A stretch of 64,000 nucleotides of DNA from Blautia sp. (GCA_017515325.1 JAFWGA010000032.1:124001-188000); one strand, 5' to 3'. Counted from the stretch's first letter, positions 27,694 to 36,369 are shown. The notes: generated by a model from the sequence alone, not told the origin. A program made the numbers and translations.

Positions 27694-29658
27694 TTACTCT
27701 GCATGTGCGATCACTTCTGCACCTGCCTTGACCGTCTGGCCTGCGTCGAAACGGAAGTCATTGTAATCACCATTGCCGACAATCACCATCATGGTGGTAA
27801 GAGGGTGCCCTGCCGCTTTGATCTTTTCCGGATCAAAGGTGATCAGCTTCTGTCCTGCCTTGACGCGATCCCCTTCCTTGACATGGATCGTAAAACCGTC
27901 TCCGTTCATTGACACGGTATCAAGACCGATGTGGAGGAGGAGCTCGATGCCGTTGGCCATGATCAGGCCGATGGCATGATTGCTGCCCTCCATGGTTTGT
28001 TCTACCTGGCAGTCCACCGGCGCAACAAGGACGTTATCCGTCGGCTCGATGGCAATACCGTCTCCGAGTACCTTCTGTGCGAAGGTCTGATCGGGAACAT
28101 TTTCAATGGCGATGGTCTCACCGGAAAGAAATGCCTTGAAATCTACCGGCTTATGCTCTGCGATCGCTTCCGCACGTTCACGATCAGCTGCCTCCTGTAT
28201 CGCTGCGGCGCGAAGCTCCTCTGCCGCTTCCTGTTCGGCTTCTTTATCGATACCCTTGCGTCTGCCGATGAGATAGGTCAGGCCAAAGGGCACAGCGATT
28301 GCGATCAGCATGCACAGGGCGAACATAGCGATATAGGCGGGCTGGATCGAGAGAATGCCTGGCAGGCCGCCCACGCCGATGGCGCTGGCTGTAACCCCGG
28401 AAGCCACACTGATGACAGCCGCGATGCAGGAGCCTGTCATACCACAGATAAAGGGGAATACATATTTCAGGTTAATACCGAACATGGCAGGCTCTGTAAC
28501 GCCCAGATAACATGAAATGCAGGAAGGGATATTCAGCTCCTTCGCCTTTACGCTTTTCTTCTGCAGCAGGATCATGCCCAGAACAGCGGAGCCCTGTGCA
28601 ATATTGGAAAGAGCGATCATCGGCCACAGCATGGTGCCTCCGAAATCCGCGATCAGCTGCAGATCGATGGCATTGCTCATGTGGTGCAGACCGGTGATAA
28701 CCAGCGGCGCATAGAAGAATCCGAATACGGCTCCAAACAGAACGCGGAAAGAACCGCTGATACCGGCGTACACGCCCTTGCTGATCCAGCCTCCGATGGT
28801 CCAGCCGATGGGGCCGAGTACGAAATGGGCTGCCATAACCGCCAGCAGGAGGCTGCAGAAGGGAACCAGGATCATCTGGACAACCTGAGGAATGACCTTT
28901 TTGAAGTACCTTTCCAGATAAGCCAGGGTGAAAGCCGCCAGCATGGCCGGGATGACCTGTGCCTGGTATCCGATCATGTTTACCTTGATAAATCCGAAAT
29001 TCCACTGATTGATGGTGCCGTTTGCCAGTGCGTCAGCTACGCCGTAAGCGTTGGTCAGCTGACTGGAAACCAGGGTCAGACCCAGGATGATACCCAGCAT
29101 CTCTGTTCCGCCCATCTTTTTCATGACAGTCCAGCAGATTCCAACGGGAATGCCCACATGGAATACGGCTTCACCCAGCAGCCACAGAAAGTGATCGATT
29201 CCGGCCCAGAACTGACTCTGGCTCACCAGGGTTGCCCCACCGAAGATCTCCATGGAGTCGATGACATTCCGGAAACCAAGGATCAGACCTCCGACCACGA
29301 TAGCCGGAATCAGCGGCGCAAAGATTTCCGCAATGGAGGTCATCAGGCGTTGCAGGACGTTCTGGTTCTGCTTGGACATGCTTTTTACTTCTGCCTTGGA
29401 AACGCCGGACACCCCGGACACTTCCGTAAAGTCATTGTAAAAGTCTGCCACCTCATTGCCGATGATCACCTGAAACTGCCCTGCCTGTGTAAACGTTCCC
29501 TTCACCGACGGAATCGCTTCGATGCGCTTGATGTCGGCCTTGGCCGGATCTCCCAGGACATAGCGCATCCGTGTGATGCAATGTGAGACCGCAACGATGT
29601 TCTCTTTCCCTCCGATGGCGGCCAGTAGCTCGGTTGCATCATTCAAAAACTTGCCCAT
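27694..29658 (-). CDS. treP: PTS trehalose-specific EIIBCA component
   Basis: 654 residues. EIIB comes first, with phospho-acceptor C27 (AVSHCITRMRYVL). The membrane EIIC channel follows (about residues 105-475, about ten hydrophobic spans). A C-terminal EIIA domain of the glucose/Crr type carries its phospho-His near residue 576 (ELLLHIGLDTVSMNG). Trehalose is imported and phosphorylated in one step. The EIIA being fused means no separate EIIA-Glc is needed. ATG 29658 has AAGGAGG eight bases upstream. It is transcribed leftward with treC from the TreR-controlled promoter at 29708-29736. Confidence 0.93.
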   Translation of the reverse strand: MGKFLNDATELLAAIGGKENIVAVSHCITRMRYVLGDPAKADIKRIEAIPSVKGTFTQAGQFQVIIGNEVADFYNDFTEVSGVSGVSKAEVKSMSKQNQNVLQRLMTSIAEIFAPLIPAIVVGGLILGFRNVIDSMEIFGGATLVSQSQFWAGIDHFLWLLGEAVFHVGIPVGICWTVMKKMGGTEMLGIILGLTLVSSQLTNAYGVADALANGTINQWNFGFIKVNMIGYQAQVIPAMLAAFTLAYLERYFKKVIPQVVQMILVPFCSLLLAVMAAHFVLGPIGWTIGGWISKGVYAGISGSFRVLFGAVFGFFYAPLVITGLHHMSNAIDLQLIADFGGTMLWPMIALSNIAQGSAVLGMILLQKKSVKAKELNIPSCISCYLGVTEPAMFGINLKYVFPFICGMTGSCIAAVISVASGVTASAIGVGGLPGILSIQPAYIAMFALCMLIAIAVPFGLTYLIGRRKGIDKEAEQEAAEELRAAAIQEAADRERAEAIAEHKPVDFKAFLSGETIAIENVPDQTFAQKVLGDGIAIEPTDNVLVAPVDCQVEQTMEGSNHAIGLIMANGIELLLHIGLDTVSMNGDGFTIHVKEGDRVKAGQKLITFDPEKIKAAGHPLTTMMVIVGNGDYNDFRFDAGQTVKAGAEVIAHAE

Positions 29659-29682
29659 GCTGAATACCTCCTTTTTTTGATA

Positions 29683-29728
29683 CATGTTTAAACAAGTTGT
29701 GTAATTGAGTATAACTTGTTTAAACATG
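29683..29728. promoter_or_regulatory. Paired TreR-type operators
   Basis: Two copies of an AACTTGTTTAAACATG-type site in mirror orientation (29683-29698 and 29713-29728). Each contains the palindrome TGTTTAAACA. One copy lies in the spacer between the -35 and -10 of the treP promoter and the other just downstream of the -10. Both are placed to block transcription. A weaker single copy lies before treR (30548-30560). Confidence 0.8.
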
Positions 29729-29736
29729 CGTGTCAA
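29708..29736 (-). promoter_or_regulatory. treP-treC promoter (minus strand)
   Basis: On the minus strand: TTGACA (29736-29731), a 17-base spacer that is itself an operator, TATACT (29713-29708). It is followed by about 50 bases of leader to the treP ATG. Confidence 0.8.
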
Positions 29737-29801
29737 TGATTTTTCACAAAAAATAATGCACAAACACGATCCTGCCGGTTTGTGCATTATGCTGTTTCCC
29801 T

Positions 29802-30524
29802 TTATTTTTTTCTCTGTGCCAGCTCGTAGAATACAAATCGGTCCGGGCGATGGCGGGAGTCTGTGTATTCGAACTGGATTCCGTCCTTGTTGTAGGTCTG
29901 GTTGCTCACGACCATCAGGCAGTTGTAACCCCGCAGATCTATGTTTCGGCGGTCCAGCTGGGTCGCCTTCTCCACAGTGTACCGCCTCCTGGTCGTCATG
30001 ATTGTCTCTCCCAGCGTATGCTCCATATATTCATATACAGATCCTTCGGCAATTTTTGCGGACAGGTTGCGAACAATTTCCTTGAGAAAGTAATTGTGAT
30101 CCAGGATCAGTGCTTCTCCGTCCAGATATCGGACCCGCTGGGTATAATAGACCTCACTTCCTTCCGGAAAGCCGGTCCGCTCACTGAGCGCCTGATCCAC
30201 GACAAGCTCGGTAAAATAGATCACTTTGGTATATAGGGTCTGACCATTTCTGGCAGCTGCTTCCTTCATGCTTTCGACTCCGCTGATTGTGAACTGCATC
30301 TGTTCCTGCCTGCGGTAGAGCACCACCACCCCCTTGCCACGAACGCTCTGCACATAACCCTGTTCCGCCAGCTTGGCGATAGCCCGGCGTACCGTGTTGC
30401 GGGAGCAGTCATAGATCTGGATCAGCTGATGCTCCGAGGGAAGGGTTTTCTGATATGGGTATTCCTGATTCTCAATCGCATGGCGAAGACTTTGGTAAAT
30501 CGAGTCATATTTTGCTGCCGGCAT
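29802..30524 (-). CDS. treR: Trehalose operon repressor, GntR/HutC (UTRA) family
   Basis: 240 residues. The N-terminal GntR winged helix-turn-helix (KTLPSEHQLIQIYDCSRNTVRRAI, then LAEQGYVQSVRGKG) is followed by a UTRA effector-binding domain (about residues 95-235). Its position beside treP-treC and the paired operators make a TreR role very likely; in Bacillus the effector is trehalose 6-phosphate. A single operator-like site (TTGTTTATACAAG, 30548-30560) just upstream suggests autoregulation. Confidence 0.9.
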   Translation of the reverse strand: MPAAKYDSIYQSLRHAIENQEYPYQKTLPSEHQLIQIYDCSRNTVRRAIAKLAEQGYVQSVRGKGVVVLYRRQEQMQFTISGVESMKEAAARNGQTLYTKVIYFTELVVDQALSERTGFPEGSEVYYTQRVRYLDGEALILDHNYFLKEIVRNLSAKIAEGSVYEYMEHTLGETIMTTRRRYTVEKATQLDRRNIDLRGYNCLMVVSNQTYNKDGIQFEYTDSRHRPDRFVFYELAQRKK

Positions 30525-30547
30525 AAGTCAGTCTCCTTTGGATGTAT

Positions 30548-30560
30548 TTGTTTATACAAG
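30548..30560. promoter_or_regulatory. Operator-like site upstream of treR
   Basis: TTGTTTATACAAG is a near match to the TTGTTTAAACA core of the treP operators. It lies 24 bases before the treR start. Confidence 0.6.
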
Positions 30561-30636
30561 TATGATGCCATAATCGGTTTTATTTCTCAAGCCTTTTCCA
30601 TTTTGCGGTTTGCTGTCCCACTATGTCGGCTGGAGG

Positions 30637-30665
30637 TTGTATCCGCCCGGCTTCTGTGCTATCAT
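30637..30665 (+). promoter_or_regulatory. Promoter for the Fe-S membrane protein / SWIM / SNF2 block
   Basis: TTGTAT (30637-30642), a 17-base spacer, TATCAT (30660-30665) with an extended -10 TG. The 61-base palindrome begins at the next base. Confidence 0.6.
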
Positions 30666-30726
30666 GAGTCGTGGGGACGGTTCTGCTGACTCACAAAGTG
30701 AGTCAGCAGAACCGTCCCCACGACTC
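30666..30726. repeat. 61-base perfect palindrome (REP-like element), copy A
   Basis: Two exact 29-base arms (30666-30694 and 30698-30726) with an AAA loop. The core GTGGGGACGGTTCTGCTGAC is shared with the copies at 36.2-36.35 kb. It lies directly between a promoter and the first gene, so it would form a very stable hairpin in the leader RNA. Such GGGGACGGTTCT palindromes are a recurrent type in Clostridia. Confidence 0.95.
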
Positions 30727-30748
30727 CAGGAGAATGAGGGATGATGAG

Positions 30749-31570
30749 ATGAAAAAATATGTGGGATCATTGGCCATGTTTCTTGTTTTTGAGGCCGTGG
30801 CGGTTTCTCTTTGGCTGACAAAGAATAACCTGTTTTATCTTCTGAACTTTACCTATATCGGGGGATGCATCGCTTTAGGGTTGGCTTTGCTGGTCAGTGG
30901 CAAACCCTATGCCAGGCGCTTCGTCCAGCTGGCCGTCGGCAGTTACATGCTGGTCTATCTGGGACTGATCTGCCGTGAGAATATGCAGATCGAGGGCTTT
31001 TGGTATTATCTCTTTCTTGGTGTGTTCGAAGCGGCGACAATCCATTATGCTGTTGCGAAAATATTCGGCCCCCTGCTGTTTGGCAGAGGCTGGTGTGGAT
31101 ATGCCTGCTGGACGGCTATGGTGCTGGATTTCCTTCCCTATAAAACCCCGGCTGCCCCGAGGAAAAAAATCGGCTGGATCAGATATGTGGTGTTTATAGG
31201 CTCCCTTGTATTTGTATCTTCCCTGTTTTTACTGAAGCTTGCCAACCTTGAGCGGATTATGTTCCGGGCTTTCCTGGCCGGGAACGCGGCTTACTACGTG
31301 GTGGGTATTGTCCTGGCATTTGCCTTCAGGGACAACAGGGCTTTCTGTAAATATGTTTGCCCTGTCACGGTATTCTTAAAGCCGATGAGCTATTATTCCC
31401 TGGTCAGGATCCATTGTGATGAGGACAAATGCATTCATTGCGGAAAATGCCTGAAGGCTTGTCCTATGGATGTGGAAGTGAACAAAGAGAGCAGAAAACG
31501 GAAGAACGGGACCGAGTGTATCCTTTGCTACGAGTGCAAAAAGGCCTGCCCCGTGAAGGCACTGCGGTGA
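30749..31570 (+). CDS. NapH-like membrane protein with two 4Fe-4S clusters
   Basis: 273 residues with about five hydrophobic spans, then a C-terminal ferredoxin domain: C228/C231/C234/C238 and C257/C260/C263/C267. The NapH/NosR/CcoG-type motifs GRGWCGYACWTAM and CKYVCPVTVFLKP are present before it. Proteins of this type pass electrons between a membrane donor and a partner reductase. No partner is evident here, so the role is open. ATG 30749 has GAGGG eight bases upstream. The leader contains the 61-base palindrome. The SWIM gene starts 29 bases after its stop. Confidence 0.87.
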   Translation: MKKYVGSLAMFLVFEAVAVSLWLTKNNLFYLLNFTYIGGCIALGLALLVSGKPYARRFVQLAVGSYMLVYLGLICRENMQIEGFWYYLFLGVFEAATIHYAVAKIFGPLLFGRGWCGYACWTAMVLDFLPYKTPAAPRKKIGWIRYVVFIGSLVFVSSLFLLKLANLERIMFRAFLAGNAAYYVVGIVLAFAFRDNRAFCKYVCPVTVFLKPMSYYSLVRIHCDEDKCIHCGKCLKACPMDVEVNKESRKRKNGTECILCYECKKACPVKALR

Positions 31571-31599
31571 GGGATTCTCCACCCAGAAAGGATTGTCAG

Positions 31600-32655
31600 A
31601 TGATTGGCTATGAAGAATATTTGCGCAAAAATCCACAGGTTTCCATAAAACGGGTTGAGAAGATATTGTCAGATGGAAGCGGTTTGTTTCTGAAAAACAA
31701 ACATGACCTGGCGCTGTTTCCCCGGAACAGCTCCACGGATGAACTGGTCTGTGTGGATCTGACCAGGATGACCTGTGAGTGTAATGTATTTCGGACAAAG
31801 AAGGCTTGCCCTCATGTGGCGGCCGCTTTGGCCAAAGTGGAGATGAATGAAGGCAAAGTTCCCTATACAGATCCGGTGGAACATGTACATGCCCGTCTGG
31901 AGTGGCTGAAGAATGCTGCCCATTATCCCTATTTACCCAGCCTTTCCGATCTTTTTCTTCGGGATGTAAAGCCGTTTCTGAGCTCTCTGCCAACCAAGGA
32001 GAAATCAGAATTCGTTTTGCAGCTTGGTTATTGTCTGCAGATTCCTGAGTCTAACCTGACAAGAGATACATTTATCAACTGCTATTATGAATTGATGGGA
32101 TATGACAGGAAAATAGGCGAGCTGCTTTTCCGGAACAGACACGAATGTCTGAATGCAGTTGTTGCATTGATGCACAACGATTATCATTGTCCTTTTTCCG
32201 AAGAGGAAAAAAATACAATTCTGAAAGAGATAGCGGCCGATGAAGCTTTGAGCGCAAAATATCTGCCATCGCTTGCAGGTTCCTATTCTTCTTTCTTTTC
32301 CCGGAGGCAGCTGCTGGATTATTACCGAAGTCTGGATGATGAAAAAATCATACCTTATCAAATGAGTCAGCTGCTGAACCGGCTTCTGGAGGAAGACCCA
32401 CCGCTATATGAAGATTATCTGGATATTGTCAACAGCTCCTCCTTAACGGAATATTTTGACATAGATCTTTCGGCTGTCCGGAAAATCATTCAGGCAGGGT
32501 ATTCAGACAGGCTGGGAAAGCTGACAGACTGTATCGTGTCCAAAATAAGAAGTATAGATGATTACTTCAAGGTTATTTCCCTTATTCCCCATGACCGGTT
32601 TCTCATCGCATGGAAGAACAGCAGAAACAACGGTAAATTCAGAAACCATTGGTGA
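31600..32655 (+). CDS. SWIM zinc-finger protein, N-terminal fragment (interrupted by in-frame TGA)
   Basis: 351 residues up to a TGA at 32653-32655. A SWIM-type finger (C59, C61, C70, H72 in CECNVFRTKKACPH) is followed by a long helical region. The same frame continues open after the TGA for 133 more codons up to the SNF2 gene, so the intact protein would be about 484 residues. ATG 31600 has AAAGGA seven bases upstream. It corresponds to the N-terminal part of the fused SWIM-SNF2 protein at 6.4 kb and probably works with the adjacent helicase. A nonsense mutation or base error is the simplest explanation of the stop. Confidence 0.75.
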   Translation: MIGYEEYLRKNPQVSIKRVEKILSDGSGLFLKNKHDLALFPRNSSTDELVCVDLTRMTCECNVFRTKKACPHVAAALAKVEMNEGKVPYTDPVEHVHARLEWLKNAAHYPYLPSLSDLFLRDVKPFLSSLPTKEKSEFVLQLGYCLQIPESNLTRDTFINCYYELMGYDRKIGELLFRNRHECLNAVVALMHNDYHCPFSEEEKNTILKEIAADEALSAKYLPSLAGSYSSFFSRRQLLDYYRSLDDEKIIPYQMSQLLNRLLEEDPPLYEDYLDIVNSSSLTEYFDIDLSAVRKIIQAGYSDRLGKLTDCIVSKIRSIDDYFKVISLIPHDRFLIAWKNSRNNGKFRNHW

Positions 32656-33054
32656 ACCTCTCAGCCGAGTGATTGGGAAATAGAGGTTGATTTCAGGGAA
32701 GACCCGGACGCCAATCCCGATGACTATGAGTTGGAGACCCTGAGCTGTCGCATCCTTGAGGTGATCCTTTCTACCCATCCGGAATACCGTAAGGAGATTA
32801 ACAATGCCGCCCGCAAGATCTATCGCAGAGCCACGAAGGACAAAATATGGAGTAAAGCGGCGGAAGCCCTGATACTTTTAGCTCGTGGGGATGATTCGAT
32901 TGCAGCCAAATATGCGGCGGAGTGGGAAACCGGCAAAAAGTCAGGGGAAGACCTGGTCTATCTTGCTGCTGTCGGGACGCATTTTGATTGTCTGCAGAAA
33001 GTGGCTCCGGACCTGAAGAAGATGGAGGTAACCTATGCTGTTGGACAGAATTGA
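32656..33054 (+). pseudogene. C-terminal remainder of the SWIM protein, in frame after the TGA
   Basis: Continues the frame of the preceding gene directly (TSQPSDWEIEVDFREDPD, then a helical ETLSCRILEVILSTHP segment) to a TGA stop at 33052-33054. It overlaps the SNF2 start by 20 bases. The only in-frame start is TTG 32731, with no clear ribosome binding site, so independent translation is doubtful. Retention of good coding character implies the interruption is recent, artefactual or read through. Confidence 0.65.
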
Positions 33055-36000
33055 TGAAACAACCATTTCTGAGCTTTGCAAAGAGTACAGTGAGCAGGCA
33101 GAGCTCCAACCGGAAAAATACGATATTTTTTTCCAGTACGACACAGCAGGCGGAGCCATGATTTACCTTGCGGTTTTGAAAAACCTGCAGGATGCAACTC
33201 TTCCACTGGGATACTATTTCACGATCGGAGCTGATCTTAAGGTAAAGCATGGCATTGAATTCCCCTGGCTTCCCCTTCTGCTCCACCTTCGTGCTTATGA
33301 AAAGGAATTGTCTGAAGACCGGCAGAAAGAGCTGTATGGCGAAGCGTATTATACCCTGGGCGCTGTGGCGGGACTGTCAGCGAAGGAGATGGCCGAACGT
33401 GAAGAGGCAAGAGTATCCTTCCTCTCTTTTCTGAACCGGCTGGAGGGGAAGGGCCTGCTGAAGGCTCAGTCTCAGCAGAAAAATGATCTGACTCTCCAAT
33501 TTGAACTGATGGAGCTGCCTGACAAAACCAACCCCCTTGTCCTACGCCTTAAGATGGGACAGACGGGAGGGAAATATTATTATGTACAAAATGCGCAGAA
33601 GTTCTGTCAGGCCTTAAAAACAGGCAGTGAGCTGGTAATCAGGCAAAAGATTTCCGTTCATCTTTCTCCTGATACGTTTGAAGAATCCTGGAAGCCTTTT
33701 ATGACTCACTTTCTCGAACATGTTCATCCCAGTGGGGCGGCAGGCCGTTCCCAATACTTTCTGGTCTCTCGGGACCATATTCCGTTCTTTTTCTCTCTCT
33801 TGCCTGAGACGGCCAAAGAGAATGGGCTGTTATCCGATCAGGGCCTTTGGACAATCACAGAGGAGAAAACGCCTGCTTCTATCAGTCTGGAAGCAGGAGG
33901 ATCGTTGATTCTGTCACCGTCGCTCTCCATGGGAAAAGAAAAATATGAATCTGTCATTTCCGAAAAGCAGATGGTTATTTTTTATCCGGAACGATTGAGG
34001 ATAACGCTGTATCACTTTGATACGCCGGTCAACGCCGAACTCTTCCGCTATTTTACCGGACGGACCCGTAAGGAGATCGACTATGTGTCTGATCTTCTGA
34101 TCAAGAATATTTTGCCGGTTTCGACCGGTATCATACGAAAGTCCAAGGGGAACGCTTTCCGGATTACGGTTCATATTTCTCTGGAAGAGAATGCTTTGCT
34201 CTTTCAGACAGAATACTGGATCGGTGATGAAACAAAGGATCTGTCGTATTTTGAGGGGAAGACATTTGAGCAGGCTCTCATTCGTTCCTATACCTCCACC
34301 CTGCAGTCCCTCCATGGTGTCCTGAACGGAAAAGTAAGTGAAGCAGCCGATATTCTATTCTTTCTCCAAAGTGATCTGGAACCCCTGCGTCAGGTTGCCT
34401 CCGTATATCTGGACGAACGGCTGAAACGGCTGAAAATCCGGAAAGCGCCTCCTGTTCAGATTCGGGCGACCCGGGTAAAAGGCTGGTTGAATCTGTCCTT
34501 CCACAGCAATGATTATTCTCCGGAAGAACTGGAGGAAATATATGCCGCTTATCGCAGAAAGAAAAGCTATTTTCTTCTGAAGGACAGCCTGATTCTGCTT
34601 GAACCGGAGAATATGGCTGCCACGGAAGAGATCATCGAGGAAGCCGGCGCTGAAAAAAATCTTTCAAAGGTTGTTCTGCCCTTCTATCATGCCATGCTGC
34701 TGAAGGGATATCAGGAAGCAGGGGCGGACATTTCCATGGATCAGCGGGTAAGGGATGCCATTACGGAAGTGGCGGATTATAAGAGTGAGCCATTATCCGT
34801 GGGCAAAGAGCTGGAAGAGATTCTGCGTCCTTATCAGGAAGATGGTGTCAGATGGATGAGAAAGCTTTCCAAATTTGGGTTTTCCGGCATTCTGGCCGAT
34901 GACATGGGACTGGGAAAAACACTGGAGGTTTTGACATTTTTGGCTTCTTCCGGTTTCAACAAGCCAGCCCTGATTGTATGCCCGAAATCCCTGGTTTATA
35001 ATTGGCGGAATGAGATAAAGAAATGGCTGGGAGATATACCGGTGGTGATTGTCTCCGGCGCGAAAAGCCTTCGTCTGCAGCTGATCCAGGACATCCCGGA
35101 GAAGGGGAAGGTGCTGTATATTACAGGATATGATTCCCTTCGGACAGACATTGATGCCTATGAGGGAAAAATGTTTTCTCTGGTTCTGGCAGATGAAGCG
35201 CAGAATGTCAAAAATGCATCAACCCAGAAAGCTAAGGCCATTCGTAAGATCGGCAGCGATATGCGTCTTGCTTTGACCGGAACACCGGTAGAAAACTCGC
35301 TGACAGATCTTTGGGCTATCTTTGATTTTCTTATGCCCGGATATCTGGGAACGGAAGCCGCATTTCGGAAAAAGTATGAAGCAGAAGAGGATCAGATGAA
35401 TGCCAGGATGGCACTTGCCAGGAAGGTGTCGCCTTTTCTTCTCCGGCGATCCAAGGAGGAGGTACTGGATAGTCTGCCCGAGAAAGAAGTCGTCCTGGTG
35501 ACCGTTTCCATGGCAGATGAGCAGCGTCGCCTTTATGAAGCCTACCTGTATCAGGCACGTGAGTTGGCACGGAAGGAAAAAGGAGTATCCGTTCTTGCCG
35601 CCCTTACTCGTTTGCGCCAGATCTGTGTGGATCCTTCCGTGTTTTTAGAAGATTATGAAGAGACCTCGGCCAAGCTTTCCCTGGCCCTGGAACAGGTGAC
35701 GGCTTCCATCGGTGGTGGTCATCGTATTCTTGTCTTTTCTGCTTTTACCCGGGTTCTGGAACATTTCAGGTATTATCTGGAGGAAAGGGACATCCGGTCT
35801 TATTACATCAGCGGAGAAACCCCAGGTTCTCTGCGCGTGGAAATGGCCGAAAAGTTTAACCGGGAGGACCGGGTCAAGGTCATGCTCATATCCGTCAAAG
35901 CCGGCGGCACAGGTCTTAACCTGATCGGCGCGGATACGGTGATCCATCTGGATCCCTGGTGGAATTTCGCCGTAGAAGAGCAGGCAACAGATCGCGCTTA

Positions 36001-36178
36001 TCGAATCGGACAGACAAAGCCGGTCACGGTTTATAAGCTGATTGCCCATGACTCTATTGAGGAAAAGGTCATTGCCCTGCAGGAGAAAAAACGCCAGGCC
36101 AGCAGCGATGTGGTGCAAACCAGCATAGACGGAATTGATGCCTTTTCCGCAGAAGATATCCGGTATGTTCTGGGGTGA
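33035..36178 (+). CDS. SNF2-family DEAD/DEAH helicase (split-form partner of the SWIM protein)
   Basis: 1,047 residues. The C-terminal half has DDMGLGKT at 622-629, DEAQ at 720-723, TGTPVENSLTDLW, and a helicase C domain with KAGGTGLNLIGAD and TDRAYRIGQ. The N-terminal half is a large unassigned region. Unlike the 6.4 kb homologue it has no SWIM finger of its own; that function sits in the upstream gene. ATG 33035 has GGAGGT six bases upstream and overlaps the end of the SWIM frame, so coupling is likely. An ATP-driven DNA translocase role is expected from the family, but the cellular process is unknown. Confidence 0.93.
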   Translation: MLLDRIDETTISELCKEYSEQAELQPEKYDIFFQYDTAGGAMIYLAVLKNLQDATLPLGYYFTIGADLKVKHGIEFPWLPLLLHLRAYEKELSEDRQKELYGEAYYTLGAVAGLSAKEMAEREEARVSFLSFLNRLEGKGLLKAQSQQKNDLTLQFELMELPDKTNPLVLRLKMGQTGGKYYYVQNAQKFCQALKTGSELVIRQKISVHLSPDTFEESWKPFMTHFLEHVHPSGAAGRSQYFLVSRDHIPFFFSLLPETAKENGLLSDQGLWTITEEKTPASISLEAGGSLILSPSLSMGKEKYESVISEKQMVIFYPERLRITLYHFDTPVNAELFRYFTGRTRKEIDYVSDLLIKNILPVSTGIIRKSKGNAFRITVHISLEENALLFQTEYWIGDETKDLSYFEGKTFEQALIRSYTSTLQSLHGVLNGKVSEAADILFFLQSDLEPLRQVASVYLDERLKRLKIRKAPPVQIRATRVKGWLNLSFHSNDYSPEELEEIYAAYRRKKSYFLLKDSLILLEPENMAATEEIIEEAGAEKNLSKVVLPFYHAMLLKGYQEAGADISMDQRVRDAITEVADYKSEPLSVGKELEEILRPYQEDGVRWMRKLSKFGFSGILADDMGLGKTLEVLTFLASSGFNKPALIVCPKSLVYNWRNEIKKWLGDIPVVIVSGAKSLRLQLIQDIPEKGKVLYITGYDSLRTDIDAYEGKMFSLVLADEAQNVKNASTQKAKAIRKIGSDMRLALTGTPVENSLTDLWAIFDFLMPGYLGTEAAFRKKYEAEEDQMNARMALARKVSPFLLRRSKEEVLDSLPEKEVVLVTVSMADEQRRLYEAYLYQARELARKEKGVSVLAALTRLRQICVDPSVFLEDYEETSAKLSLALEQVTASIGGGHRILVFSAFTRVLEHFRYYLEERDIRSYYISGETPGSLRVEMAEKFNREDRVKVMLISVKAGGTGLNLIGADTVIHLDPWWNFAVEEQATDRAYRIGQTKPVTVYKLIAHDSIEEKVIALQEKKRQASSDVVQTSIDGIDAFSAEDIRYVLG

Positions 36179-36181
36179 GAA

Positions 36182-36236
36182 GTGAGTCAAGGGTGAGTCA
36201 AGGGGACGGTTCTGACTGACTCACCCCCCCTGGCTC
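36182..36236. repeat. REP-like element, decayed copy B
   Basis: Contains AAGGGGACGGTTCTGACTGA flanked by GTGAGTCA/TGACTCAC arms, a degraded form of the palindromes at 30666 and 36293. It begins three bases after the SNF2 stop and ends just before a promoter. Confidence 0.8.
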
Positions 36237-36238
36237 AA

Positions 36239-36267
36239 TTGACATCCCTCTTTTGGGATGCTATACT
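36239..36267 (+). promoter_or_regulatory. Promoter of the iron-type ABC transporter operon
   Basis: TTGACA (36239-36244), a 17-base spacer and TATACT (36262-36267) with an extended -10 TG. It lies between repeat copies B and C. I saw no clear Fur-type box. Confidence 0.75.
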
Positions 36268-36292
36268 TTCTTTGACACAAACCTGGGTTGTG

Positions 36293-36354
36293 GAGCCAGT
36301 GGGGACGGTTCTGCTGACACCTAAGTGAGTCGGCAGAACCGTCCCCACTGGCTC
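36293..36354. repeat. 62-base near-perfect palindrome (REP-like element), copy C
   Basis: Arms of 22 exactly paired bases (GAGCCAGTGGGGACGGTTCT outwards) plus an imperfect inner stem. It shares GTGGGGACGGTTCTGCTGAC with copy A. It lies in the leader of the binding-protein gene, ending four bases before its AGGAGG. Confidence 0.93.
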
Positions 36355-36369
36355 AAAGGAGGAAATGAA

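Noticed and set aside
28681..29586. 301-codon plus-strand frame across treP
   Set aside because: It is antisense to the EIIBCA gene, lacks a recognisable domain and has a His/Asp/Gln-rich shadow composition.
32653..32687. TGA plus stem-loop as a selenocysteine site
   Set aside because: The stem begins immediately after the TGA, the residue has no redox context, and no selenoprotein of this family is known to me. A nonsense mutation or sequencing error is simpler, so I kept this only as an alternative in the findings.
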